Assembly (NCBI GenBank): GCA_933207985.1
Contig: OW240913.1
Location: 279,864,291-279,928,290 of the forward strand
DNA from: Pelobates cultripes
Taxonomy: Eukaryota; Chordata; Amphibia; Anura; Pelobatidae
DNA: 64,000 nt
Direction of reading: 5' to 3'
The notes below the pieces were generated by a model, which worked only from the letters and a program-made list of their open reading frames with translations, was not told where the DNA came from and searched no databases. Below, piece after piece: positions 31,186 through 41,402 of this stretch. Each line of letters begins with the position of its first letter. Position 1 is the first letter of the stretch. The position numbers and the translations under genes were made by a program.

Positions 31186-34100
31186 TTATTCGCTGTCTTC
31201 CTGTTCTTTGGTGGCGTATGCGGCTTCCCATTTAACTTGTGCTTCCTCGAATTTGGCGCTGTTGCCATAGGTTTTCCTCGCTACCTTTTCGTAGTGTAGG
31301 TTATTTGAGATTTGCCTTATCAGGGCACTTTTAGTCGGTGCCTTTGTGTTTTTCCATTCCCTAGCTATTAGTGTCAGGGCCGCTATCAGTATGTGGAAAA
31401 CCAATATTGCCCCAGTTCCCTGAAACTGGTCTAAGTTCATGAATAGGAGGCTCAATTCCGGGGTCAGTTTTACGTTGGTGTCTACCATCTCTTTAGTTAT
31501 GTCCTCTACCATCTCCCAATAGGGTCTGATCGTCCCGCACTTCCACCATATGTGGAACATCGTGCCCTCCGTCACCCCACACCTCCAGCACATCGCTGAT
31601 GTTCCCTGGTATATCTTTGCCAATCTGGTAGGCACCATGTACCATCTATAGTACACTTTCCTCATTAATTCTATGTGTGAAGTGCACAGTGTCTTCCCCT
31701 TATGCGCTGTTACAGCTGTCTCCCATTGGGTGTTATCAAATTGTTTCCCCAGGTCCAGCTGCCACGCCTCGCTGAATCTGTCTAGATGTGTTGGGGTACC
31801 TACGTTCATAAGCGAGTAACACATGGAGATAATCCCTTTCCTCTGTTTTTTGTCCATGCACGTTTTCTCCAGCCTCGTGATCTCGCCCCCCCCTTGATCT
31901 ATGAGTCTTTGGGCCCCTAGCATTGATTTAAGTTGAAGATATGGAAATATCAGTTTAGAGGGCAGTTGAAATTTTTCTTGGAGGACGGGGAATGGTCTGG
32001 GGTTGTGTCCTTCTAGGAGATCTCGTACATGTGTGCATCCTCTCTTGGTCCATTCTCTGTAATCAAACGTGTTGTTGGCTATATGTAGGCTAGACAGCGG
32101 GGTTGCCGGTGACCATGGTGACATGGACACTAATGTCGATTGTGATCTATCCCAAGCCTCCAACATTGTTTTGGTGGTGGGTAGTATGTAGGGTTGTGGT
32201 GGGCGCAACCTTTTAGGTACCCATATTAGTTTCTGGAGGTCTGTTCCTTGTAACCAGTGGTTCTCTATTACTAGCCATTGGGGGTAAGAGGACTGTGTAT
32301 GCATCCCTATCAATGGGGCTACCAATGTCGCTTGACAGTAGGTTTTAATATTCGGCAACGCTAGACCTCCCTGGGTGGTTGGTCTGTATAGGAATTTTGC
32401 CGCTACTCTCACTCTCTTTTGTGCCCATACAAATTTGGTGAGTATTGTTTGTATTTTGTTTAGATATGAGGACGGTAGGCCTGTCGGTATCGTTCTAAAT
32501 AGATATTGTAGTTTGGGGAGAAGAGACATTTTAAAAGCTGCCATCCGTCCCAGCCAAGACAGGTATTTATCTTTCCATGCTGCCAAGCTGGTCTCTAATT
32601 CTTTTTGCAGAGGCTCGTAATTGGCCTTGAAAAGTCCCCCTATTGTCTTAGTCAGTTTTATTCCTAGGAAGGTGACACTGTCTGCTCTCCAGTCCAGCTC
32701 AAATTTCTCTTTCAGCACTCCTATCACTTCAGTGGGTATACCAATTCCCATTGCCTGGGTTTTAGTTACGTTTAGTTTGTAATAGGAACTTTTACCATAT
32801 TCTTTTATTACACTTAGTAAGTGTGGCATCGATATTAGTGGTTGGGTCAGGGTCAGTAGCACATCGTCCGCGAATAAGTTGGTTTTGTATTCCCTGTCGC
32901 CTATGCGCACGCCATGTATAGAGTTATGGTCCCTGATCTTGGAAGCTAGCGGCTCCAGGGCTAGGACATAGAGCAGGGGCGACAAAGGGCACCCCTGTCT
33001 CGTCCCATTGGAGATGCCAAAGGGGTTCGACAGGAATCCTGCATTGAGTACTTGGGCTTTCGGCTCGCTGTACAGCGCCTTAACCGCTGAGCGAAATTCG
33101 CCTGGCACCCCAAACTTTTTCCAAGACCGCCTCCAGGAATTTCCAGTGCAGGCGGTCAAAGGCCTTCTCCGCGTCTAGGGATATCACAAGGCCCCCCTCT
33201 TTGTGTGTTCTGGGCAGACTGTGTACTATATTTAGGACTTTGCGTGTGTTGTCCGCTCCTTGTCTCCCAATCACAAATCCTACCTGGTCTGAGTGGATTA
33301 ACTGGGGGAGGAGTGAGCTCAGTCTCGTTGCATACAGTTTGGCGAATATTTTCGCGTCTGTATTGAGCAGGGAAATGGGTCTGAAGTTTTGGGGGACAGT
33401 GGGCGGTTTCCCTGGTTTTTGTAAGGTGATAATATGGGCTAGTAGTGATTCTGTAGGGAGAGCTTGTGTAGTGGTTGCCTCTGTAAACATGTGTACTAAT
33501 TGGGGTGCTAATTGATGTAGAAAGGTTTTGTAATAGCTGTTGTCTAGGCCATCCGGGCCTGGGGCTTTGCCGTTAGGTAGGTTTTTGATTACTTTATGGA
33601 TTTCTGTCTCTGATATCGGTTTTATGAGATCTTGCGCCTGTTGGGACGTGAGCCTGGGGAGGTTTATCGTGGCCAGATAAGAGTTTATGTGCTCCTCTGT
33701 GGGGTGGAACGTAGAGTCGTTCTTATTTATGTTATATAGAGAGGCGTAATAATTAGCAAATTCATTGCATATATCTTTTGGGATCATTTTCTTCTCTCCC
33801 GTGGGGGATATGAGATAGGCAATTTTTTGGTTTGCTCTTTTTTCTTGTAACCTCCTAGCTAGGAGTTTGCTAGCTTTATTCCCTTGCATATATTGTCGCG
33901 ACTTCATTCGTTGAAGCATGAACCCTGTCTGCTCTAGCGCCCTCTGGTGTAGTTTTGCTGTAATGATTTTCTGAGAAGTAGTTACGGATAGTGGCCTCTA
34001 TTTCCTTTTTAAATGTGCTATCATACAGTAAGGAGGCATTCAACCGCCATGGGCTGCGTTGTTTATAATCATATTGGTCTTTGACCGTCAGCGTAACTGG

Positions 34101-34793
34101 TGCGTGGTCTGACCAAGTGATTTGGCCTATGTCGCAGTCAGCTATTTGATTAAGGGCCTGTCCGTGGATTAGGATCCCATCGATCCTCGAATATGTGTTG
34201 TGGACATGTGAGAAGTGGGTATATGCCCGCTCCGATGTGTGGACTATCCGCCATGTGTCAAAGTAGTGGTGTAGGGATAGGAGGTTCTGTATTTTTTTAC
34301 ATTGTCTGTGTAGTATTTTATATCTGGGGCTGTGGCGTGGGGTATTGGAGTCCAAGTTTGGGTCCCATACATGATTGAAGTCCCCGCATATAATGGACAT
34401 TCCCTCTTGAATTGTGGACAGTTTCTGTAACAGATGTTGTAGGAACCCGCCCTGATTTGTGTTAGGTGAATAAAGATTCGTGATGGTGTACAGCATGTTG
34501 TTAATAGTACATTTCAATATAACATATCTCCCATTTATGTCCAGCTCTACTGAAATCATTGTGAATGCCACTCTTTTAGATATTAGTATGGAAGTCCCTT
34601 TGGACTTTGTAGTGGAAGCCGCATGGTATTGGTGTGGGTAGTCGTGTACAGATGGTGGGATATAGTCATCGGTCCTATAATGCGTCTCTTGTATACAAAC
34701 AACATCCGCATCCGCTTGTTTAAGGTCTCTGTACAATTGGTGTCTCTTAACCGGTAGGTTTAACCCTCTAATGTTTAACGAGTATATTTTCAT
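31186..34793 (-). pseudogene. L1 ORF2 (endonuclease-reverse transcriptase), broken
   Basis: The N-terminal endonuclease is complete: IRGLNLPVKRHQLYRD, IQETHY (catalytic Glu), CGDFN, SRIDGILIHG and TWSDHAPV with the terminal His. After residue ~290 the frame changes and roughly 80-90 residues of the linker, judged against copy 2, are missing near 33920. The reverse transcriptase then continues: KAPGPDGLDNSYYKTF, RPISLLNTDAKIF, DQVGFVIGRQGADNTRK, SLDAEKAFDRLHW. A one-base gain in an A run at about 33117-33122 shifts the frame, which resumes with NGTRQGCPLSP, FADDVLLTLT and the C-terminal CWRCGVTEGTMFHIWWKC knuckle. It is inactive as it stands. Confidence 0.9.
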
Positions 34794-35475
34794 GGGGGTC
34801 TGTACCCCATTAGTTTAGTAAGGGAATTGTAAGCACCTGTGCGGGGAGTTCGCTCGCCCCAGCAGCATCAAGTCGAGCGACTTCCCCCTCTTGGAGGGTA
34901 AGATTCGGGCACCCCTCTCTCGCCTATTCGTGGGTGATTGGGAGCCCTTGAGGACATTATTGGGTACAAGAGCCCCTTGTGCTTGATGTTTTGTATAAGC
35001 GTCCTGCGGGCATGTGGGGAAGGTTATATTTTGTCTGGTCCCAGCCAGACCGGGGGGAAGTTGGGAACATAACATTAACAGGGTAAATGAACTTAACAAG
35101 AATATGTCGTGTGCCGTATGCGGCATAGGTACAATGTAGTACCTCTGGGGGGTGGAAGTACTACTTCCTCTCGGTGGGGTGCTTCCCCGACTTGGCCCAC
35201 TCCTGTGCCGTCATGGTTGTCATGGCGTCTAGGCAGTCTGGTCCCAGGCCACCCTACTGGAGTGATTTACCACTTATGAGGTCTTATATACGTAAACAGT
35301 TAAAAGTGTGTTTTTTTGTTTTTTTTTCTAAAATTATCTAACTGTGTCATAACCTCAGTAAGTCACTTAGTTTTATACGATACCCTTACGTTCCTCCATG
35401 GTCGTTGCATCATGACCTTTCTCACCACAATCACTCGGTATAGTACGTAGTCTATGAGTCCAATGACAGAGTCTT

Positions 35476-36420
35476 TCAGGCTTTTCTCCAGTTCGTGGAG
35501 GAACCGCCTGTCCTATTCGGGCTTCGTCTCTGGTTCTGCTCGGCTATGCCCCAACGCTGTAGCAATCGAGTTCCTTCCTCAGGTGTTGTTATGGTCGATA
35601 TCTTCCCGCCTCTGGACACCAGGATTTTCACCGGGTATCCCCACCGGTATGGGAGCTTGTGGGTCCTGAGCTGTTCCGTGATGCCCTTAAAGTCTCTCCT
35701 TCTTTTTAGTGTATATGATGATATGTCCGCGAAGATCAGCAATCCCCCGTAAGGTTCGGGGAGTTTCTTCTTTGCCCTGCTCGTTTGGAGTATCACTTCT
35801 TTTACGTGATAATAGTGCATCTTTATGAGGACATCTCTCGGGGTGTCCTGTGGAAGGAAGCTGGGTTTAGCTGTTCTATGGTATCTGTCCATCAGAAATT
35901 GATCTGTTGGTATATCAGGTGCTAGTTTTTTCAACATGGCAGTCAGATAAGCCGCCAGTTCTGCTTGTCCCACTTCCTCCTTTATCCCACGTATCCTTAG
36001 ATTGTTTCTGCGGGCCCTGTCTTCCATATCAGCAAGCTTTAGTTCATACATTTTCATTTGGCTGCGGATCTCTTCCACCTCTCCCTCCATACCTTTATGT
36101 GCTTCAACTAGCTCCTCCATTTTTTTTTCTGTGCCGGTTGTTCTCACTTCCAGCTCTTGGATATCTTTATGCATGGCCCCTATTGCTGTTTTAAAGCTGT
36201 TTTCCAGCCTGGCAGACATTTCTTCTAGTAGTGTCCGCATTACCTGCTGTGTGACAGGGTTTTCATTCTCAGGGGGCTTACTATGCTGTTCATCCTGGTC
36301 GTCAGCGCCATCTTGGAATTCCTCCTGCACCAAGGCCTGCTTCCCCTGCGGCGTCCGGGAGGTGAAAAACGCGCTTTTTTCGGCCTTTTCTACTTGCCGT
36401 TTCCCCTTGGCCTGAGACAT
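35476..36420 (-). CDS. L1 ORF1 protein (RNA-binding chaperone)
   Basis: A 314-residue open frame. The layout is that of L1 ORF1p (Transposase_22 family): a basic N-terminus, a coiled coil at about residues 60-133 that would form the trimer, an RRM beginning at residue ~135 with DRARRNNLRIRGI, and a C-terminal domain starting near 194 with PRDVLIKMHYYHVKE. It coats L1 RNA in cytoplasmic particles and acts as a nucleic-acid chaperone. The start is the first ATG after a ~130-bp leader. It is still open although ORF2 of the same element is broken. Confidence 0.85.
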   Translation of the reverse strand: MSQAKGKRQVEKAEKSAFFTSRTPQGKQALVQEEFQDGADDQDEQHSKPPENENPVTQQVMRTLLEEMSARLENSFKTAIGAMHKDIQELEVRTTGTEKKMEELVEAHKGMEGEVEEIRSQMKMYELKLADMEDRARRNNLRIRGIKEEVGQAELAAYLTAMLKKLAPDIPTDQFLMDRYHRTAKPSFLPQDTPRDVLIKMHYYHVKEVILQTSRAKKKLPEPYGGLLIFADISSYTLKRRRDFKGITEQLRTHKLPYRWGYPVKILVSRGGKISTITTPEEGTRLLQRWGIAEQNQRRSPNRTGGSSTNWRKA

Positions 36421-36564
36421 GCTTGCTTGGGGATAAGTGTCCCCGGTTTTATCGTCGGCTACAGCCGCCTAATTACTCCTGTGGGTCCTGTCGGAGCGGA
36501 GCGCTCAGTACATGCGGCCGCTCAGCACCGTCGCCAGGACACGCCCCCCGCGGGCAATGTTTTT

Positions 36565-36967
36565 AAGCTGGAATCTAAAGGTTTTAACAACAGACTGGAC
36601 ATGCAAATGTGACACCAGGATCAAAAATTACACCAAGACAGCAAGCTTGAAAGAAGGGGGTGAGGCAGGTACCGTCAACCTGCAGGGAGAGTGAAGGAGG
36701 AGGATCAGTGTTATGAGGAGGAAAAATAACAAACTCAGTTTTAAAGAGATTGAGTTTCAGGAAGCTGGAGGACATCCAATCAGTGATAGAAGAGAGGCAA
36801 TTGATGACACGTTGTAGGACAGCAGGGGATAGGTCAGGGGAGGAGAGGTATTTTTGGGTGTCTTCGGTGTATAGGTGGTAGTGGAATCCAATTGGTGTAT
36901 ATTTAGTGTTATAGGGCTTACCATGGAACTGTAGGACAGATAGAAAGCTGTTGCTCTTCAAAGACAT
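36565..36967 (-). pseudogene. L2/CR1-group LINE, reverse transcriptase palm fragment
   Basis: Minus-strand translation: P-I-G-F-H-Y-H-L-Y-T-E-D-T-Q-K-Y-L-S, where the catalytic box is normally Y-A-D-D, followed by CLSSITDWMSSSFLKLNLFKTEFVI. It joins the fragment at 29826-30528 once the L1 insertion is removed. The Ala-Asp to Thr-Glu change in the catalytic box shows it is dead. Confidence 0.7.
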
Positions 36968-38094
36968 AAGTCATCTCATTCTGAAGAGCAGTCATAATGT
37001 GTGCCATGTCGCATAAGGTTTGGTAACAGACAATGACATCTCTGTGTGATGATTTTAGTGCTATTGAAGATTATTTATAAGGCAGGCCCTGCCTTAAATG
37101 ATGGATTTTGCTTGTTTAGAAGGCAAAAGGGAAGTAACAAGATGTCTCATGAATTGGGACAATTCCTCATTTGGCACTGTGTTTGCAATACCTTGGATCT
37201 TAATATTCTTCGTCCTACTCAGATCATCCAAGTTGTCAGTTTGATTGGCTTACTGGGCCCCCCGTAACTGCTTTACAATCTCGGCTGTAGTGGTCATACT
37301 GTGGTGAATGTCAGTAGCCTTAATTTTGCTTGTGATGGAGTGGCATCTCTTCCTTAACTCGCAAACATCCTCTTGATATCCCACAAAAGGTTTTTCATTA
37401 CCTTTTTAGTTGATGTTCTTTTTTTATGTCATCCACATTTGAAGATTTGCCCTCATCAGGTGAGGAGCGTAAGGCTCCAGCAGATGGTAGAGTTTTAGAG
37501 GAAGTAGGTCAAAGGAGCATCTCTTTTATATCATGGTGCTCACCCTCAGTCAGAGGGCAAAGGAGACTGTCGACACATGTGGGCTATTGGACACACAGAG
37601 GAATTAGAGATGGAGTATAGAGGAAGCGTCAATGGATGAGTAATCCCGAACTTAAAGCTAATATGACCCAAAAAAGGTACCCACAAGAAGGTCTCCGTAA
37701 GGGGAATGTCCTTCTGTCACTTTGATGTGCTGTGCTCCGGTGTAAATGGCTGAAATTGCATGTTATTTAACATGCTGCCCGGAGAAGCAGAAAATAGCAT
37801 CTGCTTACATTAGCGCTTGGCTCCGTCCCCACGCAAAGTTATTTTACATTGTTTCTATCTGACCAGTCATCTCTTTTCACTCTGTTTGCCATCTAATATA
37901 TTGATATTAAATTATTTTTAGGCATTGATATATATTGGCGCTATATAAATAATTAAATAATAATAATAATAAATAATTTATATAAGATATATATTATTTA
38001 TATTTTTATATTTTGAAAAATCATTTGAAAAGCTTATCCAAAAATATAAAATTGAGGCCCAAAAGTTACACAGCTTACTAAGTAATCAAGGAAT
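36968..38094. other. Unannotated DNA with a LINE-like tail
   Basis: No clear gene. A GGCGCTATATAAATAATTAAATAATAATAA stretch near 37938-37970 resembles the 3' tail of an L2/CR1-type LINE on the plus strand, in two pieces of under 20 bases each, but I cannot identify its body. Confidence 0.35.
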
Positions 38095-38109
38095 AAAAAA
38101 TTCTGTGAC
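38095..38109. repeat. Target-site duplication of L1 copy 2 (5' side)
   Basis: AAAAAATTCTGTGAC, identical to 46472-46486 (the A run merges with the poly(A) tail there). Confidence 0.85.
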
Positions 38110-38268
38110 GAGAGGCGGAGCCTAACCACTGACCAAGATGGACGTGTGATCCCTGAGCTCCCTCACCCCTGAGCTTACCATCGGCTTACATCTGCGATCT
38201 CGCAACGCAATCCATCCCTAAACACTTCCAATATCCCCTTCTACTTCAACCCTTCACATTATCCCACC

Positions 38269-39276
38269 ATGGGAGGAAATAAAAAACGGAGGGAGCACAC
38301 GCCGTCGGTGGCCACCCTGTTTCGCGCCTCTGAGCAGGGGCGGCCATCTTCGGCCCCGAACACTCAGCAATCTGGCTCCGACTCGGAAGACAGTGAGATG
38401 CCAGAGGACTCCTCCGCACCCATCACGATGGGCAATCTGAGGAAACTCCTCAGAGAAACGTCCACGGACATCAAAGCCTACACTGCAGCGGAATTGGAGA
38501 AGCAGATGGCGGGCCTTAAGGGCGACATTGACGCGCTCACAACCCGCGCAACGCAGGCCGAGCAAGACATCAGGGACCTGTCCCAAACAACGCACTCCCA
38601 ACAGCAAGAACTCCTCACTATGCAGGACAGAATAGTGCAATTGGAAGATGGCCTGGAAGATCTCAATAATAGATCTCGCCGGAAAAACATCAGGATCCGT
38701 GGTCTGCCAGAATCGGTGCCACCGGAGGCCGTCCTCACTACTGTCCAAGAGATCTTCCGTAACCTCCTCCCAGACGCAGCAGCCCCCGACCTAACCATAG
38801 AACGGGCACATAGAGCACTGCGGCCCCCCATGCCTAATCTAGCTTCACCAAGAGACGTAATAGTGAAACTGCTCCTATTCACCACCAAAGAAAAACTGAT
38901 GGCGGCAGCCCGCTCCAACCCACCGACACATCAGGAGCAGCAGCTGCAGTTCTTTCAAGACTTGGCGCCCACAACCCTGCGAAAACGGAGGGAACTAAAA
39001 CCCCTCACCGCCTCGCTGTTACAGCACGGATGGAAATATACATGGGGCCACCCGTTCAAGTTAATGGTCCGGAAGGACAACCACGCCTATACCCTCCACT
39101 ACCCTGTTGACATGTCGGACTTCGCCAAACATATCGGAGTCCCGCTCCTCCAAGCATCCGCACCCACTGACAAAGCACCACAACGTTCCAGCCGCACATC
39201 ACAAAAGGACGACGCGACATCCCTACGCATACCTCAGAGGAACAAACTGCAGCAGACCCCAAAGAAGCCAGCTTGA
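38269..39276 (+). CDS. L1 ORF1 protein, intact
   Basis: 335 residues. The acidic/Ser-rich N-terminus (to about residue 50) is followed by a long coiled coil (about 55-133, rich in Leu heptads such as LRKLLRETSTDIKAYTAAELE). An RRM starts near residue 135 with RSRRKNIRIRGLPESV, and a C-terminal domain starts near 194 with SPRDVIVKLLLFTTKEKLM. The tail is basic and Gln/Ser-rich. This matches the L1 ORF1p family, which binds L1 RNA as a trimer. The ATG at 38269 is chosen because it gives the full frame and follows the leader with CCACCATGG context. Confidence 0.92.
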   Translation: MGGNKKRREHTPSVATLFRASEQGRPSSAPNTQQSGSDSEDSEMPEDSSAPITMGNLRKLLRETSTDIKAYTAAELEKQMAGLKGDIDALTTRATQAEQDIRDLSQTTHSQQQELLTMQDRIVQLEDGLEDLNNRSRRKNIRIRGLPESVPPEAVLTTVQEIFRNLLPDAAAPDLTIERAHRALRPPMPNLASPRDVIVKLLLFTTKEKLMAAARSNPPTHQEQQLQFFQDLAPTTLRKRRELKPLTASLLQHGWKYTWGHPFKLMVRKDNHAYTLHYPVDMSDFAKHIGVPLLQASAPTDKAPQRSSRTSQKDDATSLRIPQRNKLQQTPKKPA

Positions 39277-41402
39277 AGGGCCGCACACAACAGAGGATGG
39301 AGGTGATAGACACAAGCGCAGGACTCTTTCAAGTGTTAGCCGGTTGATCAGGTTTCATCCCTATGGCGCCCCCTTTCCCCTTTGGGGCTGCTGTCCCCCC
39401 CTCCCCCCCCTTGCCCCGTGGGCCCACCGCGGCCCACTTGCGGGGACGTGGGCTGCCCTCCGGGCGGGGTGGGGGGTGGGGCGGGGGGCTGCCCCGGCGG
39501 GGTATGGTCACACTTACTAGGGGCCACTGGGAGACGACCTTCATTCGTTGGGGGAGCCTCGCCAGCCCAGGCACGGGCGGGACCCCCGCAGCTATATCCG
39601 GGACCGGGCGGGGTTGACGCACGGCCAGCTGAATGAGGGCCTGGGCGTCTTCACCCACATCCCCTACCAAAATGATAAATGGGAACATGGGCACCCCCTG
39701 GCCGAATATGGGATCCCCGGGACGGACCCAGCCCAGAAACAATCAGGGAGGTTGATGCACGGCTAGCGGCAGGTGGTTATAGCTAGGACAGGCCGGCCAT
39801 AAGCTCCCCTGACCGACGACGCACTAAGCCAACCCACCCTGGGTTACCCCTCCTGGCACGAAATAGGCACCGCACCACTGTTAATCCACAGGGGATAGGC
39901 ACCGACCTCTCAGCTGTTAGCAACTACCGGAGGTCTTCCCGCGCATCGGTCACCCTCGACTCCCATTGTTATTAAAGGGCTAGACGGCTAGAATAGATCA
40001 CAGGCGCACAGGCGCGGAGGAGGTTAATTTCAGGCACACGGGTGGCACGCCAGAACTAGATTCACGCAGGACCCGCCGGGGTGCCATATGCAAACCCCGC
40101 TATACGCCCGCCCGGTCCCCCTACTGGAACCCCCCATTATGGTTATACACTGTAACGTATGCATGGGGGATGTTGCTGTGGGCGCACAGGCGCAGGCAGT
40201 CCCGAGGGGTTCTGAACGGGACACTGGGTGAACCTGGGACTTCACACAATACCTACCGACTGAGGATGACAACGTACCGGACAGGGACGACTTAGCCCCA
40301 CATCGGCAAGACGCCCCACCCTCGACGGCCAACCCCTGACGGACGTCACCCAAGGTTAAGCCTCTGGACAAAGAGGGATCCCCCTCAAGAGAAACCGCAG
40401 CCATCCCCACAGCAATTCAGCAATCAGACCTGCCACCGAAGTGCAGGATCTTGCAAGAGACCCGAGGACCTAATACCTTCACCTGGACGGACTCAGTAGG
40501 CAACTATCCCCCACCCGACACACAGCAGACACTGCCCCTACCCGGAGGGACGGACGGAGGGACTTAGACATCACTGAAGTATTACTTTCCCATGTTATTC
40601 CACGGTATATATCTTGTAATATGAATGTCAACGCCAAACTGTTGCTTATTGAAGACTGTATAATGTAACGCAATGTACTGTAATATGGTTGCCAATACAA
40701 TCCTACTGCCTTAGACAAGCACCACCCTGCAGGACCCATACATCTCCCCTACACCACATCCAACATTAATAGTACCCCAGGTGTTATCACACTCCAAGTC
40801 TGGAGCAGTGGGGGGGGACCCCTGACAGGAGATACATGCGGGCTAGCAAGGCACAGTTGGAAAGTGACAACAGTCTGATCCACCAACGTACCACATAAAG
40901 ATGCACAGGGGACGAACCGCCCCGTACGAGAGACCGGCGTACAAGCGCCCTGACCTACACCGGCGACACGAGACAGAGTCCTCACTAACACGGGCTGACA
41001 TATATCCCATACAACACACAACATATAAGCCTACCGCAGACACACCGTAAACGCACAGGCTCAGGGGAAGGCAGGGGACACACTGGCCTTCCCGACCCCG
41101 CACCCACACACCTCTATCTCTTACCCATACACTTGACCACCCTTTGCCCCCGCAGAAAAGCGGGGCAAAACTCCGCCTCCGACTATCCTGGCTCTATCCT
41201 GGTAAGACCAGGTACGATCGACTTACTTAACGAACCCACCGACACTTCTCACCACACGACACCCGAACACTACACTACCGATCTCTTACCTCTTCCACCC
41301 CAGCCGACCACCCACCCACCCCCTCCCCACCCACCTGGTCCCCCTCTTTTGCACCGCCCAGGGGCAAGACACCCCGGTAGGGGACAATTGGGGAAAGGAT
41401 CC
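39277..41402 (+). other. Long inter-ORF spacer of L1 copy 2
   Basis: 2126 bp without a convincing gene. The first part (39370-39620) is GC-rich with a G-run cluster (39462-39502). The remainder is CA/CC-rich, like the rest of the element, and is not obviously a separate transposon. The ORF2 frame is already open from 41133, with a Pro/His-rich leader upstream of the likely ATG. A CCCTTTGCCCCCGCAG acceptor-like sequence ends at about 41155. Confidence 0.6.
39462..39502 (+). promoter_or_regulatory. G-quadruplex-prone G-run cluster
   Basis: Sense-strand runs of three to six G separated by one to four bases (GGGCGGGGTGGGGGG and on). At least four G tracts lie within 25 bases. A structural or regulatory role is inferred only. 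Confidence 0.45.

Larger units (their letters stand above)
30529..36549 (-). mobile_element. Full-length L1-type LINE, copy 1 (ORF2 damaged)
   Basis: A 6.0-kb element read on the minus strand: short GC-rich 5' leader (36549-36421), ORF1 (36420-35476), a 683-bp spacer, ORF2 (34793-31186), a ~650-bp 3' untranslated region, AATAAA (30551-30556, minus) and a poly(A) tail seen as T at 30524-30536. A 15-bp target duplication flanks it. The ORF content places it in the L1/Tx1 group. It has inserted into the older L2-like LINE. Confidence 0.9.

Noticed and set aside
34193..34378. Plus-strand frames opposite L1 copy 1
   Set aside because: They are shadows of the minus-strand ORF2 and have no independent motif.
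39382..39742. Gly/Pro-rich frames in the L1 spacer, on both strands
   Set aside because: They follow from GC-rich composition and overlap each other on opposite strands; no L1 family has such an extra ORF that I know.
41133..41402. N-terminal extension of L1 ORF2 starting at 41133
   Set aside because: The segment is a Pro/His-rich leader not seen in L1 endonucleases. The ATG at 41403 fits the domain start; the upstream frame may be chance.
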